Part shown: piece by piece, positions 33,715 through 42,181 of the stretch
Position numbering within the stretch: the stretch's first letter is position 1
Layout: each line of letters begins with the position of its first letter
Assembly: GCF_002210095.1 (NCBI RefSeq)
Contig: NZ_AQQR01000010.1
Coordinates: forward strand, 62,001 to 126,000
Source of the DNA: Marinibacterium profundimaris
GTDB taxonomy: Bacteria; Pseudomonadota; Alphaproteobacteria; Rhodobacterales; Rhodobacteraceae
Direction: 5' to 3'
Length of the DNA stretch: 64,000 nt
Position numbers and translations under genes: made by a program
The notes under the pieces: generated by a model
Database searches by the model: none
Seen by the model: the letters and a program-made list of their open reading frames with translations, nothing else
Told to the model about the DNA's origin: nothing

Positions 33715-33744
33715 CCCAGTGAAGCTCCCGGCGACTCGGACGCC

Positions 33745-33760
33745 GTAACCCGTGGGTTAC
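33745..33760. other. parS-like palindrome, copy 2 (contains the parB stop codon)
   Basis: It is identical to copy 1. The minus-strand TAA stop of parB (33757-33759) is formed by bases of the palindrome itself, so the site is partly coding. Start-to-start spacing from copy 1 is 46 bp. Confidence 0.7.
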
Positions 33761-34800
33761 TCCTGGGACAAAACGGCGTCGAAGGCTTCGATCGCGCGTT
33801 GCAACCGCTTGCGGTCAATCGAGGAGAAGTCGGTCTCGGACAGGATGCGGCACTCTCCCTTGCGGGCGGTGACCTTGGTGCGGCCGACGTGAAACTCGTA
33901 CTTCTCGCTCTTCTCGCGGGGGGCCGGCTTGGCCTCTGGACCGGCCTTGGGCGTGGCCTCGAGGAACCGGGACAGCACCGCCGCCTGATCCTCTGCCGAG
34001 GTCACCGACGCCAGAAGACCGCGCAGCTCTGCCCCCTGCCCCGGCGCCGATTGCAGACGGCGCGCGACGTCGACACCAAGGTTGCGCGACAACGCTTTCG
34101 GGAACGGCAGCCCATCGTCGAGCTCCTGCAGCAGGAAGACGAAGCTGCGGATATAGCTGCGCTTCATCTTGTGGAGAGAGGCGTAGATCCGGTTGACCAG
34201 CTCGGCCGCGTCCTGCCCCTCTTCCTGCGCGGCGGTGATGGCGACCTGGGCCATCTCGGCAAAGGACAGATCCTCGCGGATCACGTTTTCCTCGACCATG
34301 TCGATGTAAAGATCGATCCGGCTGGCGCCATCATCGGCGACGCGCGCGACCACCTCGGAGAACCGCTCGCCCCCGGTTTCGGCCTGCAGCTGCCGCAACG
34401 CCGTAAGACGCCGCCAGCCCTTCTTGAGCTGATAGGCACCGTCGACCGGGAAGACCTCGATCGGTTCTTTCTGGCCGCGCTCGCGGATCGAGGTCTTGAG
34501 CTCCTCCATCTCGTCCGAGGTCGCCACCGCGTCGAGGTCGAGACGGTCGCGCGGCAGCGCGTCAGTACGCACCGAGTCCAGCGGGATGGTGATCAGCACC
34601 CGGCCCGCGTCCTGCGCATTGCGCCAGGCCTTGGCGTCCGCGGCGTTCTGGCGGCGCTGCTCGACCAGGCTTTCGGTGCTTTCGCTGAGACTGCCGGCCG
34701 CCTCGCGCACGGCGGCGCCCATCGGGCCGACCTCGCGGCGGCGCGACTTGGGGGAGGGCGGTTCCTCGATCGGGCCGAAGCCGAACTTGTTCCGGCTCAT
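33757..34800 (-). CDS. parB: ParB/RepB-family partition protein
   Basis: A 347-residue centromere-binding protein. The N-terminal segment is basic (MSRNKFGFGPI...). A ParB core follows: IPLDSVRTDALPRDRLDLD (about residues 72-90), GQKEPIEVFPVDGAYQLKKGWRRLTALRQL (about 108-138), DMVEENVIREDLSFAEMAQVA (about 166-186), and a helix-turn-helix region near 205-230. It overlaps parA by 4 bp (ATGA). The 3' end of the gene carries a parS-like site. With ParA it segregates the replicon. Confidence 0.92.
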   Translation of the reverse strand: MSRNKFGFGPIEEPPSPKSRRREVGPMGAAVREAAGSLSESTESLVEQRRQNAADAKAWRNAQDAGRVLITIPLDSVRTDALPRDRLDLDAVATSDEMEELKTSIRERGQKEPIEVFPVDGAYQLKKGWRRLTALRQLQAETGGERFSEVVARVADDGASRIDLYIDMVEENVIREDLSFAEMAQVAITAAQEEGQDAAELVNRIYASLHKMKRSYIRSFVFLLQELDDGLPFPKALSRNLGVDVARRLQSAPGQGAELRGLLASVTSAEDQAAVLSRFLEATPKAGPEAKPAPREKSEKYEFHVGRTKVTARKGECRILSETDFSSIDRKRLQRAIEAFDAVLSQE

Positions 34801-36107
34801 GCCTCAACCTCCTCTTTCTGATCGCGCCGCGCCCAGGCGCCAAGGACGACCTCGCGAAACTCGACATAGGCGGCGTCGAAACTTTGCCGCGCGCGCTTCC
34901 AGGTTTCGCGCGTCATCTGGCGGTAGTCCTGTTCGTAGACCGACATCTGGAACCGGCCCGATTGTTCGACCGCGCGCGTCATCTCGATCGCATTGCGGCA
35001 GACATCGGCGCCGAAGACATTGCGGAAAGCTTCCATCATCGCGACATGCAGGGGGTTCGACGCCTCGAACCGGGTCATCAGCAGGCGCACGTCGTCAAAG
35101 CGCTTGGGCAAGGTGATGCCGGCGTCCTGGGCGATCTTTTCGTAGCCGATCGAGATATCCTCGAGCGCATCGCCAAGCTGGCCCAGGAAGGACGTGGTGC
35201 TGTCATATTCCCAATAGCCGGGGCCCGACGGGATATAGAGGATGTCGGCCGCGAAAGCCGCGTTCAGCGACTGGTAGCCGATGGCCGGGGGGCAGTCGAA
35301 AAGGATGAGATCGTATTGATCGTCGGGAAGCTCATCGAGGTAACGCGCGACGCAGCCGAAGAAGGACCAGGCCTTGTGCATGGCGCGGTACTGGGCCGAG
35401 GCGAATTCGACGAAGGCGGCGTTGGCGCAAGAGGGGATGATGTCGATCGTGGGCCAGGCGGTCTTCTGGATGAAATCCTGCACCCGCTGGGCGCCGATGG
35501 ATTGCACGTCCTCGGGCAGCTCGTCCGCGGTGGGGTAGGGGCAGTCGGCCGGGTCGTCATAGGCGGCGGCGATGCGGTCGGCCTCGCGGCAGAGATCGCG
35601 GCACATGATGCCCCAGACGGTATTCCACTCCTTGACCTCCACCAGTCCCATGGAATGGGTCATGGTGGCCTGCGGGTCGAAGTCGATGACCAGCACCCGG
35701 TAGCCGTCAAGTGCTGCGGCATTGGCCAGGTGCTGCGCCACGACCGTCTTGCCGACGCCGCCCTTGAAGTTCGACACCGCCACCCGCATCGCGCGCCCTG
35801 CGGGGCGCTTGGGCAGCAGCGTCCGACCCCGGAACCGCACCCGGCGGCGCAGCTCGTTAATCTCGGACAGCGAGAACCAGCGCTGGCGGCCGTCCTCTTC
35901 GGTGGCGCCCTGGGGCAGCGAGGGATCGTCGGCCAGCTTCTTGCGCAACGTGTCCGCGGGCACGTCGAACATGAACTGGCTGATTTCCCAGATCGAGAAG
36001 GGACGGAGGATCTTTTCCTCCGCCGGTGAGAATGTCGCCTTCCGAACCGCCGCCTGCTGGGCGAGGCTGCGGTCGTTCATGGCTTGCAAATCGGAATGAT
36101 CGCGCAT
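34797..36107 (-). CDS. parA: ParA/RepA-family partition ATPase
   Basis: A 436-residue ATPase. An N-terminal region with an HTH-like segment (WEISQFMFDVPADTLRKKL, about residues 40-58) marks it as the long ParA type that also represses its own operon. The deviant Walker A box KGGVGKT lies at 115-121, VIDFDPQATMT follows, and YDLILFDCPPAIG lies further on. The start at 36107 (AGGG just upstream) is preferred to 36320, which would run into the origin region; 36080 is another possibility. It is divergent from the initiator gene. Confidence 0.92.
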   Translation of the reverse strand: MRDHSDLQAMNDRSLAQQAAVRKATFSPAEEKILRPFSIWEISQFMFDVPADTLRKKLADDPSLPQGATEEDGRQRWFSLSEINELRRRVRFRGRTLLPKRPAGRAMRVAVSNFKGGVGKTVVAQHLANAAALDGYRVLVIDFDPQATMTHSMGLVEVKEWNTVWGIMCRDLCREADRIAAAYDDPADCPYPTADELPEDVQSIGAQRVQDFIQKTAWPTIDIIPSCANAAFVEFASAQYRAMHKAWSFFGCVARYLDELPDDQYDLILFDCPPAIGYQSLNAAFAADILYIPSGPGYWEYDSTTSFLGQLGDALEDISIGYEKIAQDAGITLPKRFDDVRLLMTRFEASNPLHVAMMEAFRNVFGADVCRNAIEMTRAVEQSGRFQMSVYEQDYRQMTRETWKRARQSFDAAYVEFREVVLGAWARRDQKEEVEA

Positions 36108-36185
36108 GACCCTGCTCTTGTTATATGCTACTGTTTCGTCATTAACGCGATTTGCCAAAAGCACCAAACAGGAAAACCGGAATAT

Positions 36186-36218
36186 CCCGAATTTCCCTTC
36201 CACCGTGGGAAATACGGG
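36186..36218. promoter_or_regulatory. Inverted repeat in the parA/initiator intergenic region
   Basis: CCCG-A-ATTTCCC (36186-36197) and GGGAAAT-A-CGGG (36207-36218) form 12-bp arms with one mismatch around a 9-nt spacer, 79-111 nt upstream of parA. It could be the ParA autorepression operator or part of the origin. Confidence 0.55.
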
Positions 36219-36254
36219 ACGCCCTGGCCACAGATGAGAATTTCCGGCCGGTTT

Positions 36255-36317
36255 GGGTGACACTTTGGAACGATATGGCGAGAATAGGGTGACAGACCTG
36301 CCCACATAGGGTGACAC
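36255..36317. repeat. Three GGGTGACA direct repeats (candidate iterons)
   Basis: GGGTGACA occurs at 36255, 36287 and 36309. The second and third copies are both preceded by ATA, and the first and third are followed by C. Spacings of 32 and 22 bp are close to three and two helical turns, so all copies face one side of the DNA, as initiator-binding iterons do. Confidence 0.6.
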
Positions 36318-36483
36318 CAAGCTGTCCCCCTATACCATTAAACCAATTATTCCTCTTATTCAGAGGATTTGGCGCCTGATCCCGTCTTTAGCTATCTGTT
36401 GACAAACTACGGGATTACTGGACAGTTAGGGACAGGTTGGGAATCGGACGAAAGATCCGGGCCCGAGGCAACGAGCGACACAG

Positions 36484-37203
36484 ATGAAATCCACCCGTTT
36501 CACCGGCCCAAGTGCCGGATCCCACAAGTATGACCTGCTCACCGCGCTGGCCGTCGCGGGGCTGAGCGGGACACCGGGGTTCCAGACCTCGATGCTGCGG
36601 CTCGTGGCACTGGTGACGGCGCGCTACAACTGGGCGCGGGACGAACTGACCGTGGGCCAGCGCGAGATGGCGCGATTGTGGTCGGTCGACGAGCGCACCG
36701 TCAAGCGCGAGATCAAGCGGCTGACCTCGGCCGAAATCCTTTTGCAGCTGCGGCCCGGGGTGCGGGGCCGCGTGGCGGCCTACCGGCTGAACCTGCCCGA
36801 GATCCATCGCCTGAGCGCCCCGGTCTGGGACAGGGTCGGGCCGGATTACTCCGAGCGCATGACCCGGCAGCAACCGGCGTCCGAGCCTCCGAAAGTCGTG
36901 CACGTGGCCTTTGGCCAGGCGACGGCGGAAGCGGGGCAGGGGGGCCAGCCTGCCGCACAGATCCCGCCGGGACAGGCAACCTCGTGGGACAGGATGATGG
37001 CGCGGCTCACGAAGCTGGAGCCGAACCTGCACCGCAACTGGTTCGCCGCGCTCACCTGCTCAGGCTGCGAGGGCGGGGTTCTGCGGGTGAAAGCGCCTTC
37101 GGCCTTCGTGGCGCAATACATCCAGACGCACCATCTGCGCGTACTCATGGGCGCGGCGGAGCTGGAATTTCCAGGCCTGCGGCGGATCGAGTTCGAGAGC
37201 TGA
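36484..37203 (+). CDS. DnaA-like plasmid replication initiator
   Basis: A 239-residue protein. The N-terminal half has a winged-helix look (LTVGQREMARLWSVDERTVKREIKRL, about residues 55-80). The C-terminal 70 residues (WDRMMARLTKLEPNLHRNWFAAL...GVLRVKAPSAFVAQYI) match the N-terminal domain of chromosomal DnaA. It lacks the AAA+ ATPase and the DnaA-box-binding domain. This arrangement, divergent from parAB, is known for the DnaA-like replicon type of Rhodobacterales. It should bind the adjacent origin and recruit helicase. The ribosome binding site is poor, consistent with low expression. Confidence 0.85.
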   Translation: MKSTRFTGPSAGSHKYDLLTALAVAGLSGTPGFQTSMLRLVALVTARYNWARDELTVGQREMARLWSVDERTVKREIKRLTSAEILLQLRPGVRGRVAAYRLNLPEIHRLSAPVWDRVGPDYSERMTRQQPASEPPKVVHVAFGQATAEAGQGGQPAAQIPPGQATSWDRMMARLTKLEPNLHRNWFAALTCSGCEGGVLRVKAPSAFVAQYIQTHHLRVLMGAAELEFPGLRRIEFES

Positions 37204-37220
37204 CCGACAGGCCGCCGGGC

Positions 37221-37580
37221 TCAGCCGGTGCGGGTGCAGGAGGAATTGACCTCGGCGCCACTTTCGATGTTCAGCGAGGAATACGAGATCTCTCCCGAAA
37301 CCTTCGCGCCTGACAGCAGCTTGACCGCGCCACCGTTGATCCGGCCTTCGAAGCGGCCCTTGATGGTGATGCTGTCGGCTTTCAGATCCCCGGTGACGGT
37401 GCCGGCGGCCTCGATCACGATCGCATCGGCCTGCACGGTGCCGTCCAGCTCGCCCAGCAGCTCGATGAGACCGGGCACGGTCAGGTCGCCCTTGATCTTT
37501 GCCCCGGCGGCAAAATGCGAGCGGCCGCCACCGGCGGCGGGGCGGTCCTGCTGAGAGGGCTGGGCGGAAGATGTCTGCAT
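37221..37580 (-). CDS. Bactofilin-family polymer-forming protein
   Basis: A 119-residue protein with a short Pro/Gln/Gly-rich leader and a bactofilin core (about residues 22-112) of repeating short beta turns: G.I.GDL.V.G.I...G.LDG.V.AD.I.IE..G.V.GDL.AD.I.I.G...G. Such proteins polymerise without nucleotide and act as membrane-linked scaffolds. The start at 37580 is the only ATG giving a normal-length bactofilin; the in-frame extension to 38018 overlaps the next gene and is rejected. It ends with a cysteine-containing tail (SSCTRTG). Confidence 0.88.
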   Translation of the reverse strand: MQTSSAQPSQQDRPAAGGGRSHFAAGAKIKGDLTVPGLIELLGELDGTVQADAIVIEAAGTVTGDLKADSITIKGRFEGRINGGAVKLLSGAKVSGEISYSSLNIESGAEVNSSCTRTG

Positions 37581-37770
37581 GGTCAGGGTTCCATTCGGTT
37601 CGGGGTCGTGATGTCGGTGGGCACGGGCAGCGCGTGCCGCGCAGACCCTAGGCGGGTTTGACGGGGAAACCCCAGCGAAAATCGGATGATCGGCAAGAAA
37701 GCGATGCGCAAGCGTGGGATTTTGGGTCCGCCCGCCCCCGTCGCGGGCGGCAGCGGGGCAGGGGAGGGGC

Positions 37771-38850
37771 TCAGGCGGGCGGGGCGACCCAGTAGGCGGA
37801 CAGGTAGCATTCCGCGCGGGTAAGCTTCTCGGTGCCGCGGATGCGGCTCTTGGCGCGGCGTATGACCGACCGTTCGGCGGCAACCCAGACAAAGCGGCTG
37901 CCCGGCGCCGGCATCTCGATCTGTTCGAGGTGCCGGGCAAGGCTGTCGCCCGTGCTGCGGTCGATCCAGATGAGGCGAATGCCCTCCGGGCAGGCGATCG
38001 GGCACTGGTCCGTGGCATCGGTGACCTCGATCAGCGCGGTGCCGCGCCGGTCGGGGGCCGAGGTTTCGAGGATGCGGCGGATGGCAGGCAGGGCGGTCTC
38101 ATCCCCGGCGATCAGCAGGTCGCGGCCTTGAGGGAAATCGCCGCCGCCGGGGCCCATGACGCCAATCCGCGTGCCCGGTGTGACCGTGCGCGCCCATTCG
38201 GTCGTCCGTCCGCCGTCATGTTCGAAGACATCGAAAGAAAACCGCTCGGCCTCGGGGTCGAGCGTGACGAAGGTATAGGCCGCCAGGTGCAGTGCGCGGT
38301 CGCCCTCGGGCCAGATCGTGCGGCCGCGATCGTCGATCCGGGGCCATTCGGGCGCGCCGTCCCCGGGGGGCAGCAGCAGAGAGAAATGCATCCCCCCGCC
38401 CGTCGCCAGCGCGGCGGTTCCGGCGCAGTCAAGCTCCACCCGCAGGAAGCGGGGCCCGACCCGCCGGACCGAGCGCACGGAGGCGTGGTGAAAGCTGGGC
38501 GGCGTCGTGTTGCGCGCCACGCGGCCCGTCCAGGCCAGCGCCGCGGCAGCCTCGGGGCAGACATGGTCCAGCAGAAACTGGGCGTTCTCGCGCGCCTGGT
38601 GCAGGCGCAGCTCGGTCTCGGCCTCGATGTGCAGCGTGAAGCCCTCCGCGTCGCGGGTCAGCTTCAGACTTGCCTCGGGCAGGGTGAGCTGCAAGCGATT
38701 GGCCGAGGCGGTGAAATCGACATCGTAGGCGCCGACGTGTTCGGCGCAATGGGCGATCAGATCGGCGGGCAGCTGCCCGTCATACCGGGCCTCCGAGGTA
38801 AGACGCTGGGCCAGGGGAACCTCCGTAACCATTTGAATCCGAACGCGCAT
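37771..38850 (-). CDS. Siderophore-interacting protein (ferric-siderophore reductase) with N-terminal DUF2218 domain
   Basis: A 359-residue cytoplasmic flavoprotein expected to release iron from imported siderophores by NAD(P)H-driven reduction. Residues about 15-100 match DUF2218, which is often fused to this family. The FAD-binding beta-barrel starts near 117 (ASVRSVRRVGPRFLRVEL) with the flavin motif AAYTFVTLDPE, and the C-terminal SIP domain ends with WVAAERSVIRRAKSRIRGTEKLTRAECYLSAYW. It is divergent from the siderophore ABC operon. A second ATG at 38832 is possible. Confidence 0.9.
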   Translation of the reverse strand: MRVRIQMVTEVPLAQRLTSEARYDGQLPADLIAHCAEHVGAYDVDFTASANRLQLTLPEASLKLTRDAEGFTLHIEAETELRLHQARENAQFLLDHVCPEAAAALAWTGRVARNTTPPSFHHASVRSVRRVGPRFLRVELDCAGTAALATGGGMHFSLLLPPGDGAPEWPRIDDRGRTIWPEGDRALHLAAYTFVTLDPEAERFSFDVFEHDGGRTTEWARTVTPGTRIGVMGPGGGDFPQGRDLLIAGDETALPAIRRILETSAPDRRGTALIEVTDATDQCPIACPEGIRLIWIDRSTGDSLARHLEQIEMPAPGSRFVWVAAERSVIRRAKSRIRGTEKLTRAECYLSAYWVAPPA

Positions 38851-39060
38851 CTGTCCACGCGCGCGCCGTCCTGCCTGGACGGACCGGGCCGGAGAGGACC
38901 CCCGGAATATGCGGATGATGACGGGTGGCTCGGTCGCTCGACGAGGGAGACGGACGGACCGCGGCTGCCTACCGGGCGGTCAGATACAGAAGATGCAGGC
39001 GGGCAACAAGCCGTCTTGGCGCCCTTGACGCCCCGGGGAGAACATGGAAAGCCGACGCAA

Positions 39061-40101
39061 ATGCTCAGGATTGGTGTCGCAATGGTCCACAGATCTTTTT
39101 CCCGGTTTCTGCTTGTCGTCCCGCTTGTGCTGGTCGCGCTTGTCGCCGTGGCATGCCTGGTGCCGGGACAGGCGAAGGCACAGGAAGAGGGGACATTCCC
39201 GATCACCATAGACCATGCCTTCGGAACGACGACCATCCCCGAACAGCCCGAACGCGTGGCGACGGTGGCCTGGGCCAACCACGAGGTGCCGCTGGCGCTT
39301 GGCGTGGTGCCGGTGGGCTTTGCCGCGGCCGGGTTCGGAGACGATGACGGCGACGGGGTCCTCCCGTGGGTCAGCGCGCGGCTCGATGAACTGGGCGCCG
39401 GGGTGCCGGCGCTGTTCGACGAAGGCGACGGGATCGATTTCGAAGCTGTCGCCGCCACCGCGCCGGACGTGATCCTTGCGGCCTATTCCGGCCTCAGCCA
39501 GGCCGATTACGACACGCTCAGCCTGATCGCCCCGGTCGTCGCCTACCCCGAGGCGCCGTGGTCCACCGACTGGCGCGAGATGATCCGGCTGAACAGTGCC
39601 GGCATGGGCATGGTGGCCGAGGGCGAGGCGCTGATCGACGAGATCGAGGCGCAGATCGCCATGCGGGTCGCGGACTATCCCGAACTCGACGGCAAGACGG
39701 CGATGTTCATCACCCATCTCGATCCGACGGACCTGAGCCTGGTGCGGTTCTACACGGGCAATGACACGCGGGTGAAATTCTTCGACGACCTTGGCCTGCG
39801 CACGCCCGAAAGCGTGGAACAGGTCACGCGCGAGGGGCAATTCTCGGGCGAGGTGAGCGCGGAACAGATCGATATCTTCAACGACGTGGACATCTTCGTC
39901 TCCTACGGGGGCGCGGCGCTGCTGGAGCCGCTGACGACCAACCCGCTGGCCTCGCGGATGCGGGCGGTGGCGAACGGCTCGGTGGTGATGCTGGGCAACA
40001 GCCCCGTGGCGACGGCCGCCAACCCGACGCCGCTGTCGATCACCTGGGTTCTGGACGACTACCTTGAGATGCTGGCCGAGGCAGCGCGGAAGGCGGAATG
40101 A
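39061..40101 (+). CDS. Iron-siderophore ABC transporter substrate-binding protein
   Basis: A 346-residue binding protein of the FecB/FhuD type. The signal region is hydrophobic (FLLVVPLVLVALVAVACLVPGQAKAQ, about residues 16-41). The family entry ITIDHAFGTTTIPEQPERVATVAW and DFEAVAATAPDVILAAYSGL follow. A later ATG at 39082 is equally plausible as the start; the frame stays open far upstream, but that part has shadow composition. It overlaps the first permease gene by 4 bp. It is first of a binding protein-permease-permease-ATPase operon. Confidence 0.9.
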   Translation: MLRIGVAMVHRSFSRFLLVVPLVLVALVAVACLVPGQAKAQEEGTFPITIDHAFGTTTIPEQPERVATVAWANHEVPLALGVVPVGFAAAGFGDDDGDGVLPWVSARLDELGAGVPALFDEGDGIDFEAVAATAPDVILAAYSGLSQADYDTLSLIAPVVAYPEAPWSTDWREMIRLNSAGMGMVAEGEALIDEIEAQIAMRVADYPELDGKTAMFITHLDPTDLSLVRFYTGNDTRVKFFDDLGLRTPESVEQVTREGQFSGEVSAEQIDIFNDVDIFVSYGGAALLEPLTTNPLASRMRAVANGSVVMLGNSPVATAANPTPLSITWVLDDYLEMLAEAARKAE

Positions 40102-41141
40102 CTGGCAGCGCGGGGCTTTCCGACGCGATCGCGGTCGGGCGGCGGCGGGACAGCCTGTCGCGTCTGCTGCGGCTGGGTCTGCTGATCGCGGCGGTGGCGG
40201 GGCTGTGTGTGCTGTCGGTGGCCGTGGGCACGCGGCCCGTGGGCTGGGCCGAGATCCTGTCGGGCGTGCAGGGCCATGTCGAGACCATCGGCGAGGCGGC
40301 GGTGGCCCTGCGGGTGCCGCGCACGCTGCTGGCTTTGCTGGCCGGGGCGGCTCTGGGGCTGTCGGGGGCGATCATGCAGGGCGTCACGCGCAATCCGCTG
40401 GCCGATCCGGGGATCCTGGGCGTCAATTCCGGCGCGGCGCTGGCGGTAGTGATCGGGATGGCCTGGTTCGGGATGGACTCAGCCGCGATCTATGTCTGGG
40501 TGGCGATCCTTGGGGCCGCAGTGACGGCGGTCTTCGTCTATGCCATCGGCTCGCTGGGCCGCGGCGGGGCGACGCCGCTGAAACTGGCGCTGGCTGGGGC
40601 GGCAACCTCGATTGCGCTGTCGTGTTTCACCATAGCCGTGGTGCTGCCGCGCAACGACATCGCCGGGGGCGTGCGGGCCTGGCAGATCGGCGGCGTCGGG
40701 GGCGCGACCTACGGGTCGATCTGGCTGGTAATGCCCTTCCTTGTCGTGGGCTTCGCGATCAGCCTGCTGTCGGCGCGGCGGCTGAACTCGCTGGCCCTGG
40801 GCGACGAACTGGCCGCCGGGCTGGGCGAGAACGTGGCCGTGGCGCGCGGCATGGCGGCGCTTGGCGCGATCCTTCTGTGCGGAGCGACGACGGCGGCCTG
40901 CGGGCCGATCGGCTTCGTCGGGCTGGTAGTGCCGCATCTGTGCCGCCTGCTGGTAGGCGTCGACCACCGCTGGCTGCTGCCGGTCTCGGCGCTTGGCGGC
41001 GCCGGGCTGCTGCTGCTGGCCGACGTGGCCGGGCGGATCGTCGCGCGGCCGAGCGAGTTGGCCGTGGGCGTCGTCACCGCTTTCATCGGGGCGCCGTTCT
41101 TCATCTGGATCGTCCGCCGGCAGAAGGTGTGGGAGCTGTGA
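40098..41141 (+). CDS. FecCD-family siderophore ABC permease 1
   Basis: A 347-residue membrane protein with about ten hydrophobic segments. LRVPRTLLALLAGAALGLSGAIMQGVTRNPLADPGILGVNSGA (about residues 73-115) is the FecCD signature, and GPIGFVGLVVPHLCRLLVG near residue 270 is the second. It is coupled by ATGA and GTGA overlaps to its neighbours. It forms the heterodimeric channel with the next gene product. Confidence 0.94.
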   Translation: MTGSAGLSDAIAVGRRRDSLSRLLRLGLLIAAVAGLCVLSVAVGTRPVGWAEILSGVQGHVETIGEAAVALRVPRTLLALLAGAALGLSGAIMQGVTRNPLADPGILGVNSGAALAVVIGMAWFGMDSAAIYVWVAILGAAVTAVFVYAIGSLGRGGATPLKLALAGAATSIALSCFTIAVVLPRNDIAGGVRAWQIGGVGGATYGSIWLVMPFLVVGFAISLLSARRLNSLALGDELAAGLGENVAVARGMAALGAILLCGATTAACGPIGFVGLVVPHLCRLLVGVDHRWLLPVSALGGAGLLLLADVAGRIVARPSELAVGVVTAFIGAPFFIWIVRRQKVWEL

Positions 41142-42181
41142 GCGCCGGGGAACCCGCGCTTTCCGCCGCCGTCGCGGCCGGCCGCCGCCGTCGCGCGGGG
41201 GCATGGCGCAGGGTGGTGGCGGGGCTGGTGCTGATCGTTCTGGCGGGGGTGGCACTTACGCTGATGCTGGGCCAGTCCTTCACCCCTCCGGGCGACGTGC
41301 TGCGGGTGCTGACGGGGCAGGAGGTGCCGGGCGCAAGCTTCACCGTCGGCCACCTGCGCCTGCCGCGCGCGGTGCTGTCGGTTCTGGTGGGGATGAGTTT
41401 CGGCCTGGGCGGCGTGGCCTTCCAGATCATGCTGCGCAACCCTTTGGCCAGCCCCGACATCATCGGTGTCAGCTCGGGCGCCAGCGCGGCGGCCGTCTTC
41501 GCCATCGTGGTCCTGCAGATGGACGGGCCCATGGTGCCGGCGGTCTCGGTGGCCGCCGGGCTGGGCGTCGCGCTGCTGATCTACGCGCTGGCCTGGAAGG
41601 ACGGGGTGACCGGCGCGCGGCTGATCCTGATCGGCATCGGCATGGCCGCGATGATCGACAGCTTCATCGCCTATGTCCTGTCGCGCGCGCCCTCGTGGGA
41701 TCTGCAGGAGGCGATGCGCTGGCTGACGGGCAGCGTCAACGGCGCGCGGATGGAGCAGGCGCTGCCCGTGCTGGTCTCGCTGCTGGTCTTCGGCGGTCTG
41801 TTGCTGAGCCGGGCGCGCGATCTCGAGGCGCTGCGCATGGGCGAGGAGGCCGCCGCCGCCCTTGGGGTGAAGGTGGGGCTGACGCGGGTGACGGTGATCG
41901 TCGCTGCGGTCTGCATGATCGCGGTGGCCACGGCATCTGTCGGGCCGATCGCCTTCTTGGCGTTCCTGTCGGGGCCGATCGCGTCGCGGATCGTCGGGCC
42001 GAACGGGTCGATCCTGATCCCGGCGGCGCTGACCGGTGCCTGCCTTGTCCTGGTGGGGGACTACATCGGCCAGTTCCTGCTGCCCGGCCGTTACCCGGTG
42101 GGCGTCGTGACCGGGGCGCTCGGCGCGCCCTACCTGATTTACCTGATCATCCGCGTAAACCGCGGGGGAGGGGCCCTATGA
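41138..42181 (+). CDS. FecCD-family siderophore ABC permease 2
   Basis: A 347-residue permease. The GTG at 41138 overlaps the stop of permease 1 (GTGA) and follows GGGAG. LRLPRAVLSVLVGMSFGLGGVAFQIMLRNPLASPDIIGVSSGA (about residues 65-108) and ASVGPIAFLAFLSGPIASRIVG (about 268-289) are the family motifs. The same frame is open from 40064, but that part is the shadow of permease 1. Confidence 0.93.
   Translation: MSAGEPALSAAVAAGRRRRAGAWRRVVAGLVLIVLAGVALTLMLGQSFTPPGDVLRVLTGQEVPGASFTVGHLRLPRAVLSVLVGMSFGLGGVAFQIMLRNPLASPDIIGVSSGASAAAVFAIVVLQMDGPMVPAVSVAAGLGVALLIYALAWKDGVTGARLILIGIGMAAMIDSFIAYVLSRAPSWDLQEAMRWLTGSVNGARMEQALPVLVSLLVFGGLLLSRARDLEALRMGEEAAAALGVKVGLTRVTVIVAAVCMIAVATASVGPIAFLAFLSGPIASRIVGPNGSILIPAALTGACLVLVGDYIGQFLLPGRYPVGVVTGALGAPYLIYLIIRVNRGGGAL

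Larger units (their letters stand above)
33178..33756. other. Intergenic region between hss and parB
   Basis: 579 bp with no supported gene. It contains the hss terminator, a 9-bp inverted repeat at 33333-33359, the parAB terminator at 33651-33682 and two parS-like palindromes. The stretch 33360-33650 shows nothing recognisable; short frames on both strands have no family likeness. Confidence 0.6.
36108..36483. other. Probable origin of replication and par/rep control region
   Basis: 376 bp between divergent parA and the DnaA-like initiator gene. It contains a 12-bp inverted repeat with one mismatch (36186-36218), three GGGTGACA direct repeats (36255, 36287, 36309), an AT-rich stretch (about 36335-36370), a TTGACA box (36399-36404) and a 10-bp tandem GGACAGnTnG near 36420-36440. 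These are the ingredients of an iteron-type origin; function is inferred from position. Confidence 0.65.

Noticed and set aside
37714-39060. Upstream extension of the siderophore binding-protein frame by about 450 codons
   Set aside because: The extension lies opposite the siderophore-interacting protein gene and has shadow composition; the signal peptide begins only at 39061 or 39082.
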